A DNA stretch of 64,000 nucleotides from Chitinophagaceae bacterium (GTDB lineage Bacteria; Bacteroidota; Bacteroidia; Chitinophagales; Chitinophagaceae): NCBI GenBank assembly GCA_016710935.1, contig JADJTY010000001.1, positions 124,001 through 188,000 on the forward strand, read 5' to 3'. How positions within the stretch are numbered: position 1 is the first letter of the stretch; each line of letters begins with the position of its first letter. A program made the translations under genes and the position numbers. Positions 43,829-52,253 of the stretch are shown here, one piece after another. The notes under the pieces were generated by a model, which was given only the letters and a program-made list of their open reading frames with translations, was not told the origin of the DNA and did not search any database.

Positions 43829-43842
43829 CCGATAGCTATCGG
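43829..43842. repeat. CCGATAGCTATCGG palindrome
   Basis: A slightly shortened member of the CCCGATAGCTATCGGG family in the spacer upstream of the nuclease-helicase gene. Confidence 0.7.
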
Positions 43843-43988
43843 GATAACTGCGTGTTGCTTTGCTGTGTACATCGGCCATGCTTATAAAGCTACATTATAT
43901 GGGCCAAACCTATCCGCAGGATGCTTTGCATAAGGTTTTGCCCAAAAGCTGACCATAATCAGCATTTCACCCGACCGCCCTCATTTAT

Positions 43989-44002
43989 CTTAAGCGCTTA
44001 AG
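43989..44002. promoter_or_regulatory. CTTAAGCGCTTAAG perfect palindrome
   Basis: A 14-bp perfect palindrome 17 bp before the ATG at 44019; position and symmetry suit a regulator-binding site, but no regulator is known. Confidence 0.4.
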
Positions 44003-44018
44003 CTGCGTGCTTTGTACA

Positions 44019-44687
44019 ATGAAAAAACGGAAAATCCTGCACGCGCTTTTAATAGCCTGCCTGTTGTTTCCGGCCATGATTGCCGGGGCACAACATACAG
44101 CCAGCATAGACCTGGCAACTGTACGTAATATGCACTCGCAATTGAATGGAATTAATGTAAGCGCCTTTTATCATTTTAACGAGCGCCTTATTGGCGGTGT
44201 TGAAATGAACCGCTTTTTTGCCAGTAAACATGTAAAGCACGAAGAGATGGTGGAGCTGAGCTCCTGGGATTTTGACGTGAATTTTCATTACCTGTTTCCC
44301 GTGAGTAAAACATTGCGGCTTTACCCGCTCACCGGTATAAGCCATACCAGCGAAAGGGAATATAGTATTGCACATGAAGAAACTTCGTTTCAGCGTTTCT
44401 GGTCTTTTAATACCGGCGCCGGTGCGGTTTTTGAATTGGGTAAATGGGCTCCGCATATCGAGTATATGTTTACCTGGGGAAAAATGAACCAGCGGTTTTT
44501 ACTGATAGGGATTAGTGGGGGTGTAATCCCTGCCCGTCCGGTCAGGCGGGCTTTGTCGGGCTCCTTTTTTGGTTCTCCTGAGCGGAGTCGAAGGATTTGG
44601 AGAAGCAAAAAAGAACAATTAAATATTAAAGCTGATATTATTTCTTTTACTGCCATTTGTTTTTTCTTTCTTTTTCTTTTGTCTTGA
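44019..44687 (+). CDS. Outer-membrane beta-barrel-like protein with repeat-derived C-terminus
   Basis: A signal peptide (MKKRKILHALLIACLLFPAM ... GAQ) precedes about 145 residues of alternating strands ending in WGKMNQRFLLIGISGGV, a plausible last beta-strand. From about residue 172 onward the frame passes into the GTCGGGCTCC repeat (44523 on) and then a hydrophobic stretch to the stop at 44687, so the last 50 residues look acquired. ATG 44019 is preferred over GTG 44007. The native end may have been lost when the repeat arrived. Confidence 0.6.
   Translation: MKKRKILHALLIACLLFPAMIAGAQHTASIDLATVRNMHSQLNGINVSAFYHFNERLIGGVEMNRFFASKHVKHEEMVELSSWDFDVNFHYLFPVSKTLRLYPLTGISHTSEREYSIAHEETSFQRFWSFNTGAGAVFELGKWAPHIEYMFTWGKMNQRFLLIGISGGVIPARPVRRALSGSFFGSPERSRRIWRSKKEQLNIKADIISFTAICFFFLFLLS
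44523..44616. repeat. GTCGGGCTCC repeat carrying two nested palindromic insertions
   Basis: Compared with 35171-35225, this copy has an extra 22 bp at 44530-44551 (containing GCCCGTCCGGTCAGGCGGGC) and an extra 19 bp at 44577-44595 (CCTGAGCGGAGTCGAAGGA). Another palindrome-like CCTTCGGCTACGCTCAGG lies at about 44694. Confidence 0.75.
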
Positions 44688-44836
44688 TACAACCCTTCGG
44701 CTACGCTCAGGATTAACAAAAAATCAAGGCGAACCCGAACGCCTCCGGCCGTTTCGCCCGCCAACGCCACGTGACCAGTCTGCTTCTAAAAAATCATTTC
44801 ACAACCAAAACCGTTTTTCAAGAGTTTTTTAAAATA

Positions 44837-45035
44837 GTTATCAGTTCAATGATCATTAGTGTGGCAGCTCAATGTTATGATAACATCAAAATCGAAAAAT
44901 ACCATGGTCGCAGATAGATCATTAAAAAACTGGGGTGGGTATGCATTAAACTAAAAACAGCCTTTATTAAATTATGCTGACTGCACCTAAGAGTAGCGAT
45001 CAAATGTTGAAGCTACAGCCCGCAGGATGCTGTGC
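44837..45035. repeat. Diverged non-coding element, copy B
   Basis: Collinear with copy A at 34970 (see blocks there). It lies upstream of dinD. No convincing gene is present in 44688-45126. Confidence 0.5.
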
Positions 45036-45126
45036 TTAGTACAACTGCTGAAGAAAAAAAGAAAGTAGTAATAAATTTCAGTTTGCTGCTGTGAAATATT
45101 ATCTTAGTCAGTATAAAATTACCCGT

Positions 45127-45966
45127 ATGAAAAAGGAATTAATTACCGAACTATTCTTACAATTTGAACAGGCCTGCTAAAACTACAAAGGCATTGAATG
45201 CTGGAGTGCAAGAGAGCTACAGCCTATATTAGGTTATATGCGTTGGGAAAATTTTGCAAATGCTATCAGTAAGGCAAAAAAAGCATGTGAAAATGCCGGG
45301 GTAAAGGTTTCTGATCATTTTCGTGATGTCACGAAAATGATAAATTTGGCAAAGGGGGCCAAAAGAGAAGTTGATGATATTGCCCTCACCCGCTATGCCT
45401 GTTACCTGGTTGCTCAAAACGGCGATACCGCCAAACAAGCCATTGCTTTTGCACAAACCTATTTTGCAGTGCAAACCCGCAAACAGGAAATTATTGAACA
45501 AAGACTGCTGGATATTGAAAGGGTAACGGCAAGGGAGAAACTATCCAGATCAGAGAAAAAACTATCAGGAATAATTTATGAACGGGGAGTAGATGAAAAA
45601 GGATTTGCTGTCATCCGCTCCAAAGGTGACGCAGCACTTTTTGGAGGGTTTGGTACTAACGATATGAAACGGAAGATGGGTGTGGCTGCCAACAGACCAC
45701 TGGCCGATTTTTTACCAACACTTACCATCAAGGCAAAAGATTTTGCAGCCGAACTTACCAGCCATAATGTAATTGAAAAAGATCTGAAAGGCGATAGCTC
45801 CATCAGCAAAGAACATATTGATAATAATAGTGCCGTAAGAAAAATGCTTAAAGAAAGAGGCGTTAAACCCGAAGAACTGCCTGCAACAGAAGATGTAAAA
45901 AGACTGCAAAGAAAATTAAAGACAGAACAGGATATACTTAAAAAGGGTAGTAAAAAGAAAGGTTGA
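45127..45966 (+). pseudogene. dinD: DNA damage-inducible protein D with an internal stop codon
   Basis: DinD is an SOS-induced protein with a BRO-N-like start that in E. coli affects RecA filaments. ATG 45127 opens MKKELITELFLQFEQAC, then TAA at 45178-45180, then NYKGIECWSARELQPILGYM in the same frame and a full remaining sequence (WENFANAISKAKKACENAG ...). The expected residue at the stop is Tyr (TAC), one base away. Translation could restart at ATG 45238, which would drop 37 N-terminal residues. Frame and downstream sequence are otherwise intact, so the change is recent, or a base-call error. Confidence 0.8.
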
Positions 45967-46030
45967 TCTGCCTGCAATTAATTGTCATCTCTTTTCACTT
46001 AAACCAAAACACAAACTGAATTTAAAAACA

Positions 46031-46056
46031 AAAGGTATGGGAGCCCATACCTTTTT
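46031..46056. terminator. Bidirectional terminator between dinD and the next minus-strand gene
   Basis: AAAGGTATGG-gagc-CCATACCTTT with A runs on one side and T runs on the other, placed between convergent genes. Confidence 0.85.
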
Positions 46057-46078
46057 ACTTATTACAATAATACCCTTT

Positions 46079-46810
46079 TTACTTACCTATTCCCATCATA
46101 CCACCTGTAAATACAAGGGTAACAGCAAAGCGGTGTAAACCATCCCTGGGTGCATTGTTTAAATTCTGGAATTCGGCACTTTTCCAGCGTTCTTCCTGGA
46201 AACCAGATACATAACCAACCTGTAATCCAATACTGCCATCGTCTTTCGGTGATTTAACCGACATACCCAATCCCAAACGGTAGGTGAAGAACGAGTTTGT
46301 AAATTTGGTTTTACGGATATTGTTTTGCACGGTTGATGAATTGGCTACGGCATCAAAATCTACCGCATTCACATCTTTAAAATAAACGGCCTGGAAGGTT
46401 TCGGCACCAAGGCCCACCATTGGGTATACCATTATATTTTTAGAGGGTATCACATCATAACCAAGATCTATACCTGCACCCAATGTACGCAGTGTACTGC
46501 TTTTTTTATTGGGATTGCCGGTTAAACTGCTACCACCGGTAACGGTAAACTGCGATACAAAGTTTTTTTGTACCTGCATGGAACCCATAGAGAGGGTCCA
46601 CATACGGTTTTTTTGAGGATTGTACTGTGTAAAGCCTGCCATACGGTTGTTGAGGCGGTTAAAATCCTGGAAAGTTATTCCAATACCACGGGTCATTATA
46701 GCCGGCATGTGATATTTTGATTTGTCCCATTTGGCTTTTTTGTCCTTTTTTTCCTGGGCCATGGCCGTTAAGGAAAACACACTTAATGCGATTAACATGA
46801 TTGCTTTCAT
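46079..46810 (-). CDS. Secreted beta-rich protein, probably outer-membrane
   Basis: 243 residues with a signal peptide ending AMAQ, a Lys-rich linker (EKKDKKAKWDKSKYHM), then long amphipathic strands (GIGITFQDF, MVYPMVGLGAETFQAVYF, FTYRLGLGMSV, IGLQVGYVSGF) and a terminal FAVTLVFTGGMMGIGK. This is the style of Bacteroidota outer-membrane beta-barrel proteins. No family or ligand is recognised. Confidence 0.65.
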   Translation of the reverse strand: MKAIMLIALSVFSLTAMAQEKKDKKAKWDKSKYHMPAIMTRGIGITFQDFNRLNNRMAGFTQYNPQKNRMWTLSMGSMQVQKNFVSQFTVTGGSSLTGNPNKKSSTLRTLGAGIDLGYDVIPSKNIMVYPMVGLGAETFQAVYFKDVNAVDFDAVANSSTVQNNIRKTKFTNSFFTYRLGLGMSVKSPKDDGSIGLQVGYVSGFQEERWKSAEFQNLNNAPRDGLHRFAVTLVFTGGMMGIGK

Positions 46811-47185
46811 AATGTTCTTTTTAGTTTTTTAATTTGTTACAGACACATAAACATTCTATGCCCTTAAAGCTTTTTTAAAGAATGGTTTTGATAATTTTTC
46901 ATGTGGCCTGCAGCTGCACCACATAAACACTGTACAAAGCTTTTGGTTTAAGCGATCATACGATCAGTTGTTAATTTTATGTTGTAGTGCGGTTTAATTT
47001 TTTTGTGCAGGTTGATTGTGGAGCGTAAGGCGGGCATTATGCTGTACGAGGTTGTACAAAACCGTTGTGTACTTTTATTTATTGAATTTGATGAGTAAAT
47101 GGCAACTGTAGCCAAAATGAGAACATACCAGGCTTTTTACCCGTAATTAACCAGCTGACAACCCAATTTATTTTACCTTGCCAAC
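46811..47185. other. Intergenic region without a recognisable gene
   Basis: 375 bp between divergent genes. It probably holds both promoters; TACCTTGC near 47173 is close to, but not a match for, TAnnTTTG. I see no gene or strong hairpin. Confidence 0.5.
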
Positions 47186-48916
47186 ATGAAAATCTTATTT
47201 AGTACTGTGGCTATGTTTATTGGTATGGTTGTTTTTGCCCAATCAACGGAAAGACCTTTTATAAAACTGGTGGAGCCAACCAAAACAACCATCAATGTAA
47301 AAGCAGCACGCAGTTTTATTATTGGCAGCACCTGCAAAACCTGCAACCTTACCATTAATGGAGCAGCGGTTAAAGTGTATCCAACCGGAGCCTTTGCCTA
47401 TGAACTGAATTTAAAACCCGGCGATACGGCTTTTAACCTGATCGCATTTACCGCACCCGATAGATCGGTGAACAAAAAATTAAACTACAATTATACTTTA
47501 CCGCCGCCACCCGATACCGTAAAGACCCTGGATATGGTTAGTATTGAAACCTTTCCGGAAGGCAATTTGTTTGTAATGCCCGGAGACAGGATCAATTTTA
47601 AAGTGAAAGCATTGACAGGATGTACCGTTGTTGCCAATGGAAATATTCCTTTGTACGAAATGCCCAACAACAAAATGCCCGGCATATACCAGGGCGAGTA
47701 TGTGGTAAAAGAAACAGATAGTTTCCTGGTTACCAAAATTCCGGTAACCATAACCGATAGAACCGGTAAAGCAGTTACAAAACCAACCAAATACTGGGTG
47801 AGCATGTTTGGTCCGCTGGCACCCAATATTGCGGTAACAAAAGGCAGGCTTGCGCACTTACTGTACGGCCTGGGCGATGACAGGCTGGGCGGTGCCAAGA
47901 TCGGTTACCTGGATTCGATGGTGATGCTGAACGTGGTTGGTAAAGTTAGAAGTCAATACAAAGTACGCTTAAGCAAATACCGCACTGCTTTTATCGATGA
48001 TGATGCAGTATCATTTTTACCCAAGGGAAGTTTTACACCGGAGTCGCTCACCAACCGGTGGACGGTTTATGGCGACAGTGCTTTTGATTATGTGCAACTG
48101 GGTTTATCGGCACGATTACCTTACCAGAGTTTTCAGTTGGTTGACCCATCTAAAATTGTGGTAGATATTTTTGGCGCTACCAATAATACCAACTGGATAA
48201 CGCAACTGGAAAATACAAAGGAGATAAAAAATGTTACCTATGAACAAATAGAAGATGAGATCTTTAGAATTACTATAGAACTGAAACATGCACAGCACTG
48301 GGGCCACAGCATTTATTACAAAGGCAATATGCTGGTGATCAAAGTAAAAAGGCAACCCGAAAATTTAGCGCTTAACAATTTAACCATTGCGGTGGATGCA
48401 GGCCATGGCGGCAGCAATACCGGTGCAGGCGGGCCAACGGGCTCATCAGAAAAAATGCTTACCCTGGCAGTTTCATTAAAACTGCAAAAACTGCTGGAAC
48501 AGGCGGGAGCAAAGGTTATTATGACCCGCACAACAGAAAAATTTGTTGATAACAAGGAACGCATTTTATTTTACCGGGATAGCGTACCCGATCTGCTGAT
48601 AAGCGTTCACCTCAATTCAACCGGCGACCCCATACGGGCAAAAGGCACCAGCAGTTTTTACCGTTATATTGGTTTTAAAAATTTAAGCAATGCCATTCAC
48701 AAACAAATACTGCAGCTTGGCCTGAATGACCAGGGCAATAACGGCAGTTTTAATTTTATGCTCAACAGTCCCATTGAATATCCCAATGCATTGGTAGAAA
48801 CATTATTCCTCAGTAACCCCGAAGATGAAATGAAAATACTGGATGAAAATTTTCAGCAACAGGTTGCAGAAAAGATCGTGCAGGGGATAAAGGATTTTCT
48901 GGAGGGCTGTAAGTAA
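47186..48916 (+). CDS. N-acetylmuramoyl-L-alanine amidase (Amidase_3)
   Basis: 576 residues with a signal peptide ending VFAQ. The C-terminal 190 residues form a zinc-dependent peptidoglycan amidase: TIAVDAGHGGSNTGAGGPTG (first His), EKMLTLAVSLKL (Glu), SVHLNSTGDP (second His) and ALVETLFLSNPEDEM (catalytic Glu). The N-terminal 380 residues are beta-rich without a clear named domain and may bind wall or envelope partners. It cleaves the amide between MurNAc and the stem peptide, probably in cell separation or wall turnover. Confidence 0.9.
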   Translation: MKILFSTVAMFIGMVVFAQSTERPFIKLVEPTKTTINVKAARSFIIGSTCKTCNLTINGAAVKVYPTGAFAYELNLKPGDTAFNLIAFTAPDRSVNKKLNYNYTLPPPPDTVKTLDMVSIETFPEGNLFVMPGDRINFKVKALTGCTVVANGNIPLYEMPNNKMPGIYQGEYVVKETDSFLVTKIPVTITDRTGKAVTKPTKYWVSMFGPLAPNIAVTKGRLAHLLYGLGDDRLGGAKIGYLDSMVMLNVVGKVRSQYKVRLSKYRTAFIDDDAVSFLPKGSFTPESLTNRWTVYGDSAFDYVQLGLSARLPYQSFQLVDPSKIVVDIFGATNNTNWITQLENTKEIKNVTYEQIEDEIFRITIELKHAQHWGHSIYYKGNMLVIKVKRQPENLALNNLTIAVDAGHGGSNTGAGGPTGSSEKMLTLAVSLKLQKLLEQAGAKVIMTRTTEKFVDNKERILFYRDSVPDLLISVHLNSTGDPIRAKGTSSFYRYIGFKNLSNAIHKQILQLGLNDQGNNGSFNFMLNSPIEYPNALVETLFLSNPEDEMKILDENFQQQVAEKIVQGIKDFLEGCK

Positions 48917-48931
48917 GAACAATAAGATTTC

Positions 48932-48983
48932 TTAAGTCGGAGACTTAAAACCAACTCATCCTCGTCTGAGACGAGGACGAGGT
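48932..48983. repeat. Solo REP unit, inverted orientation
   Basis: TTAAGTC-gga-GACTTAA, then AACCAACTC, then ATCCTCGTCTGAGACGAGGA. It is the reverse-complement layout of half a RAYT-flanking REPIN at 55 kb. Confidence 0.75.
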
Positions 48984-48987
48984 TCAT

Positions 48988-50472
48988 TTAAAATGCAGGC
49001 ATGATGAGCGGAAGCAACAGCCAGCTGAACAGGGTAATAAGAATGATGCATACAATATTCAGCACCAGCCCCGTTTTTATCATTTGATTGAGTTTGATAT
49101 GCCCGCTGGCAAACACGATGGCGTTGGGTGGTGTGCCCATGGGCATCATACTGGCACAGCTGGCGCCCAGGGTCATGGGAATACCCAACAGCAGGGGATT
49201 GATATGCATCGCTACTGCCAAAGCAGTGATCACCGGCGCCATTACAATAACCTGGGCAATATTGCTCATCACTTCACTTAAAAAAACCGAGACGAGGGTT
49301 ACCAAAAATATCAGCAACAGTAAATTGTTGGTGGCAAAACCGGCAATGTACTGGCCAAGGTCCTGGATCAGTTTGGCGTCTTCAAGCGACTTGGCCATGG
49401 CAATGCCACCGCCAAATAATAATAAGATACCCCAGGCCATTTTTTTGGTATCGCTCCATTCCAGCAGGCGTTCATCCGGATCTTCTTTTGTTCGGCCGCT
49501 GGGAATCATAAATAAACTGATGGCGCCCATTAAAGCAATGATGCTGTCATCCAGCTGAATTATTTTTTGCGATGTGTTGATGATATCTTTAGTGATCCAC
49601 AAGAAAGCGGTACTGCAAAAAACGATCAATACTCTTTTTTCCTGGCGCGAAAGCCTGCCCATTTCCTTTAATTCGGCATTAATGAAATTTTTACCATCCA
49701 CGCTGTGGGCAAGGTGATTGGGGTATAACCATTTTACCATGATCAGATAAAGAGCAAGTAACAGGATAATGGCAAGCGGCATACACAACAGCATCCAGTT
49801 TGCAAAATCGATCCCGTGTTTAAATTCTTCATTCAGGTGACGCACATACGCAACATTGGGTGGTGTGCCAATGATGGTGGCAATGCCGCCAAAATTACTG
49901 GCATAAGCCAGCGACAACATTAAGGTTAAAGAAAAATTTTTGATATTGGCTCCGGGGTTGGTGTGGTTACCAATAACAGTTATGACCGAAGCTGCAATGG
50001 GATACATCATCATGGTAGTGGCGGTATTGCTGAGCCACATACTTAAAAAACCGGTTGACAAAATAAAACCCAGTATGATATTGTTGCCGTTGGTGCCGGT
50101 AAGTTTAATAATGCTTAAAGCGATCCGTTTATGCAGGTTCCATTTTTCAATGGCCATGCCAATAAAAAAACCGCCCATAAAAAGATAAATGATGGAATCG
50201 GAATAGGCTTTGGATGTTTCCTTAATGGTATTGATGTTCAGTAAGGGATATAAAACCAGCGGTAGTAAGGCAACCACGGCAAGCGGCATGGCATCCAGCA
50301 CCCACCAGCTGATCATGAGCACAGCAATGGATAAAACCAGTTTTGCTTTAAAGGCAAGGCCAAGTGGATTTACAAAAAAGACGAACAGGCACAAGAGCAG
50401 CCCGGTAAGCAAGGCGGCTTCCTTTTTATATTTTTTGAAGAATTCCTGCATGCAGTTGTTTAAGCCTGCCAA
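48988..50472 (-). CDS. DASS/SLC13-family sodium:anion symporter
   Basis: 494 residues, about eleven helices in two inverted repeats. The signature SNT motifs are visible as LWLSNTATTMMMYPIA in the first half and EVMSNIAQVIVMAPV in the second, and GASCASMMPMGTPPNAIVFA lies near the C-terminus. Members import dicarboxylates such as succinate, or sulfate, with sodium. Substrate cannot be assigned here. Divergently placed from the AhpD-like gene. Confidence 0.92.
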   Translation of the reverse strand: MAGLNNCMQEFFKKYKKEAALLTGLLLCLFVFFVNPLGLAFKAKLVLSIAVLMISWWVLDAMPLAVVALLPLVLYPLLNINTIKETSKAYSDSIIYLFMGGFFIGMAIEKWNLHKRIALSIIKLTGTNGNNIILGFILSTGFLSMWLSNTATTMMMYPIAASVITVIGNHTNPGANIKNFSLTLMLSLAYASNFGGIATIIGTPPNVAYVRHLNEEFKHGIDFANWMLLCMPLAIILLLALYLIMVKWLYPNHLAHSVDGKNFINAELKEMGRLSRQEKRVLIVFCSTAFLWITKDIINTSQKIIQLDDSIIALMGAISLFMIPSGRTKEDPDERLLEWSDTKKMAWGILLLFGGGIAMAKSLEDAKLIQDLGQYIAGFATNNLLLLIFLVTLVSVFLSEVMSNIAQVIVMAPVITALAVAMHINPLLLGIPMTLGASCASMMPMGTPPNAIVFASGHIKLNQMIKTGLVLNIVCIILITLFSWLLLPLIMPAF

Positions 50473-50508
50473 TTTATAACAGTTTCATCAAAATATGCAT
50501 GCCGGGTT

Positions 50509-50516
50509 TAACTTTG
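50509..50516 (+). promoter_or_regulatory. -7 element for the AhpD-like gene
   Basis: TAACTTTG, an exact TAnnTTTG match, 24 bp before the ATG at 50540. Confidence 0.55.
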
Positions 50517-50539
50517 TATTTCACTTAATAATAAAACAC

Positions 50540-50887
50540 ATGAGCAACTTAGTAAGCGAATTCAACGACTACCGTACAAAAATGAATGAAGTGATCCTTA
50601 GCAAAGAGAACCTGGTTATTAAAAGATTATGGAACCTGGATACCAACACCTATGCCGAAGGAGCACTGGATGTAAAGACCAAAGAACTATTGGGGCTTGT
50701 TGCATCGATGGTATTGCGCTGCGATGATTGTATAAAATATCACCTGGGCAAATCACATGAACTGGGCATTACAACGGAGCAGATGTATGAAGTATTTGCT
50801 GTGGCCAATATTGTTGGTGGTACGATTGTGATACCGCATACCAGGAGGGCGGCGGAGTATTGGGAGGAATTGATGAAAGCTGAATAA
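50540..50887 (+). CDS. Carboxymuconolactone decarboxylase / AhpD-like protein
   Basis: 115 residues with the AhpD redox pair in MVLRCDDCIKYHLGKSHELG (CxxC then His). These proteins often reduce peroxidases or handle oxidative stress. ATG 50540 is preferred over an in-frame ATG at 50495, because the promoter element lies between them. It precedes korB, whose product is oxygen-sensitive in related enzymes, but co-function is inference. Confidence 0.88.
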   Translation: MSNLVSEFNDYRTKMNEVILSKENLVIKRLWNLDTNTYAEGALDVKTKELLGLVASMVLRCDDCIKYHLGKSHELGITTEQMYEVFAVANIVGGTIVIPHTRRAAEYWEELMKAE

Positions 50888-50889
50888 AG

Positions 50890-50969
50890 TTTCACGCAGA
50901 GGACGCAAAGGAGCAGCGAAAGCAGAGAAGACCCAGCGATCCCGGCTTCCCTGCGCCCCCAGCGTGAAA
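50890..50969. repeat. TTTCACGC...GCGTGAAA bracketed repeat
   Basis: TTTCACGC at 50890-50897 and GCGTGAAA at 50962-50969 bracket a purine-rich segment with ACGCAAAGGAGC. It resembles a widespread type of intergenic repeat and fills most of the spacer before korB. Confidence 0.6.
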
Positions 50970-51062
50970 AGCAAACGAATTTCAGGCAGGTATAGTAATG
51001 ATCCATATCATTGCTCACCGAGTATTTATTTTCAGTAACTTTAGCCCTCAATATTTTAAACT

Positions 51063-52097
51063 ATGAGTGATACAGTAACCAGCTTACCACCCCTTACCGC
51101 CAAAGATTTTGTAACCGACCAGGAAGTACGCTGGTGCCCCGGATGCGGAGATTATTCCATCCTGGCACAGGTACAAAAGATCATGCCTACCCTGGGCATT
51201 CCCAGGGAAAATATTGCGATCATCAGCGGCATCGGCTGCAGCAGCCGTTTTCCATATTATATGAATACCTATGGTATGCACAGTATTCATGGCCGTGCAA
51301 CTGCTGTTGCCAGTGGCTTAAAAGCTGCCCGGCCCGAATTGAGTGTGTGGATCGTTACCGGTGATGGCGACGGATTGAGCATTGGTGGTAATCATACCAT
51401 TCACCTGCTACGCCGCAATTTTGATGTAAATATTTTGTTGTTCAACAACCAGATATATGGTTTAACCAAAGGACAATATTCTCCCACATCAGAAGAACAT
51501 AAAGTTACCAAGAGTACCCCTTTCGGAAGTATTGATCATCCGTTCAATCCTTTGGCACTGGCCATGGGTGCCGATGCAAGCTTTATTGCACGTACCATGG
51601 ACAGGGACCCCAAACACCTGCAGGCCATGTTATTGCGTTCGCAACAGCATAAGGGTGCCTCTTTCCTGGAAATATACCAGAACTGTAACATTTTTAATGA
51701 TGGCGCTTTTGAAATATTTACCGAGAAGAAGACCAAGCCTGATGAAGTGTTGTTTTTAGAGCAAGGCAAGCCATTGGTTTTTGGCGCCACCAATAACAAG
51801 GGTATTAAGTTAGATGGATTTAAACCCGTGATTGTTGATATTGCCGAAGGAGCAAGCACTGACGATCTTTGGGTGCATGACGAACGTGATTTTTATAAAG
51901 CACAGATATTGATACGCATGTTTGATGATCCCAAACTGGAAGGACATTTGCCCAGGCCATTCGGTGTTTTTTATGAAACCGAAAGAGCCTGCTACGAAGA
52001 CAGCATGACCATGCAGATTGATGAAGTGATCGCTAAAAAAGGCAAAGGTGATTTGGATAAATTGTTGAAAGGGAATGAGACCTGGGTAATAAACTAA
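51063..52097 (+). CDS. korB: 2-oxoacid:ferredoxin oxidoreductase beta subunit
   Basis: 344 residues. The thiamine-diphosphate domain shows VRWCPGCGDYSILAQVQ with Cys ligands, GDGDGLSIGGNHTIHLLRRN (the ThDP/Mg motif GDGD) and LLFNNQIYGLTKGQYSP. This is the KorB/2-oxoglutarate or pyruvate:ferredoxin oxidoreductase beta chain. It makes acyl-CoA and reduced ferredoxin, but only with an alpha/gamma (KorA) partner. That gene is not adjacent and not seen elsewhere in this window. Only a weak TAACTTTA lies upstream. Confidence 0.93.
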   Translation: MSDTVTSLPPLTAKDFVTDQEVRWCPGCGDYSILAQVQKIMPTLGIPRENIAIISGIGCSSRFPYYMNTYGMHSIHGRATAVASGLKAARPELSVWIVTGDGDGLSIGGNHTIHLLRRNFDVNILLFNNQIYGLTKGQYSPTSEEHKVTKSTPFGSIDHPFNPLALAMGADASFIARTMDRDPKHLQAMLLRSQQHKGASFLEIYQNCNIFNDGAFEIFTEKKTKPDEVLFLEQGKPLVFGATNNKGIKLDGFKPVIVDIAEGASTDDLWVHDERDFYKAQILIRMFDDPKLEGHLPRPFGVFYETERACYEDSMTMQIDEVIAKKGKGDLDKLLKGNETWVIN

Positions 52098-52107
52098 ACC
52101 CCAAACC

Positions 52108-52252
52108 CATACCCCCTCCGCCCCCTAAAGGGGGGGAACCTGGACACTACAATATTAAAGAGCCTCCTGAAATTCAGGAGGCTTATTTTTTATTTTATAA
52201 AAACTCTTCGAAAATTTGAGCTTCCAACTCCCCCTTTAGGGGGTTGGGGGGT
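52108..52252. repeat. Two GC-rich CCCC/GGGG repeat units between korB and asd
   Basis: CCCCCTCCGCCCCCTAAAGG with GGGGGAACC at about 52112-52140, and CTCCCCCTTTAGGGGGTTGG with a G-rich end at about 52228-52252. They flank the terminator at 52161. Confidence 0.7.
52161..52192. terminator. Terminator between korB and asd
   Basis: AGCCTCC-tgaaattca-GGAGGCT followed by TATTTTTT. It ends korB on the plus strand and may also serve asd on the minus strand. Confidence 0.88.
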
Positions 52253-52253
52253 G

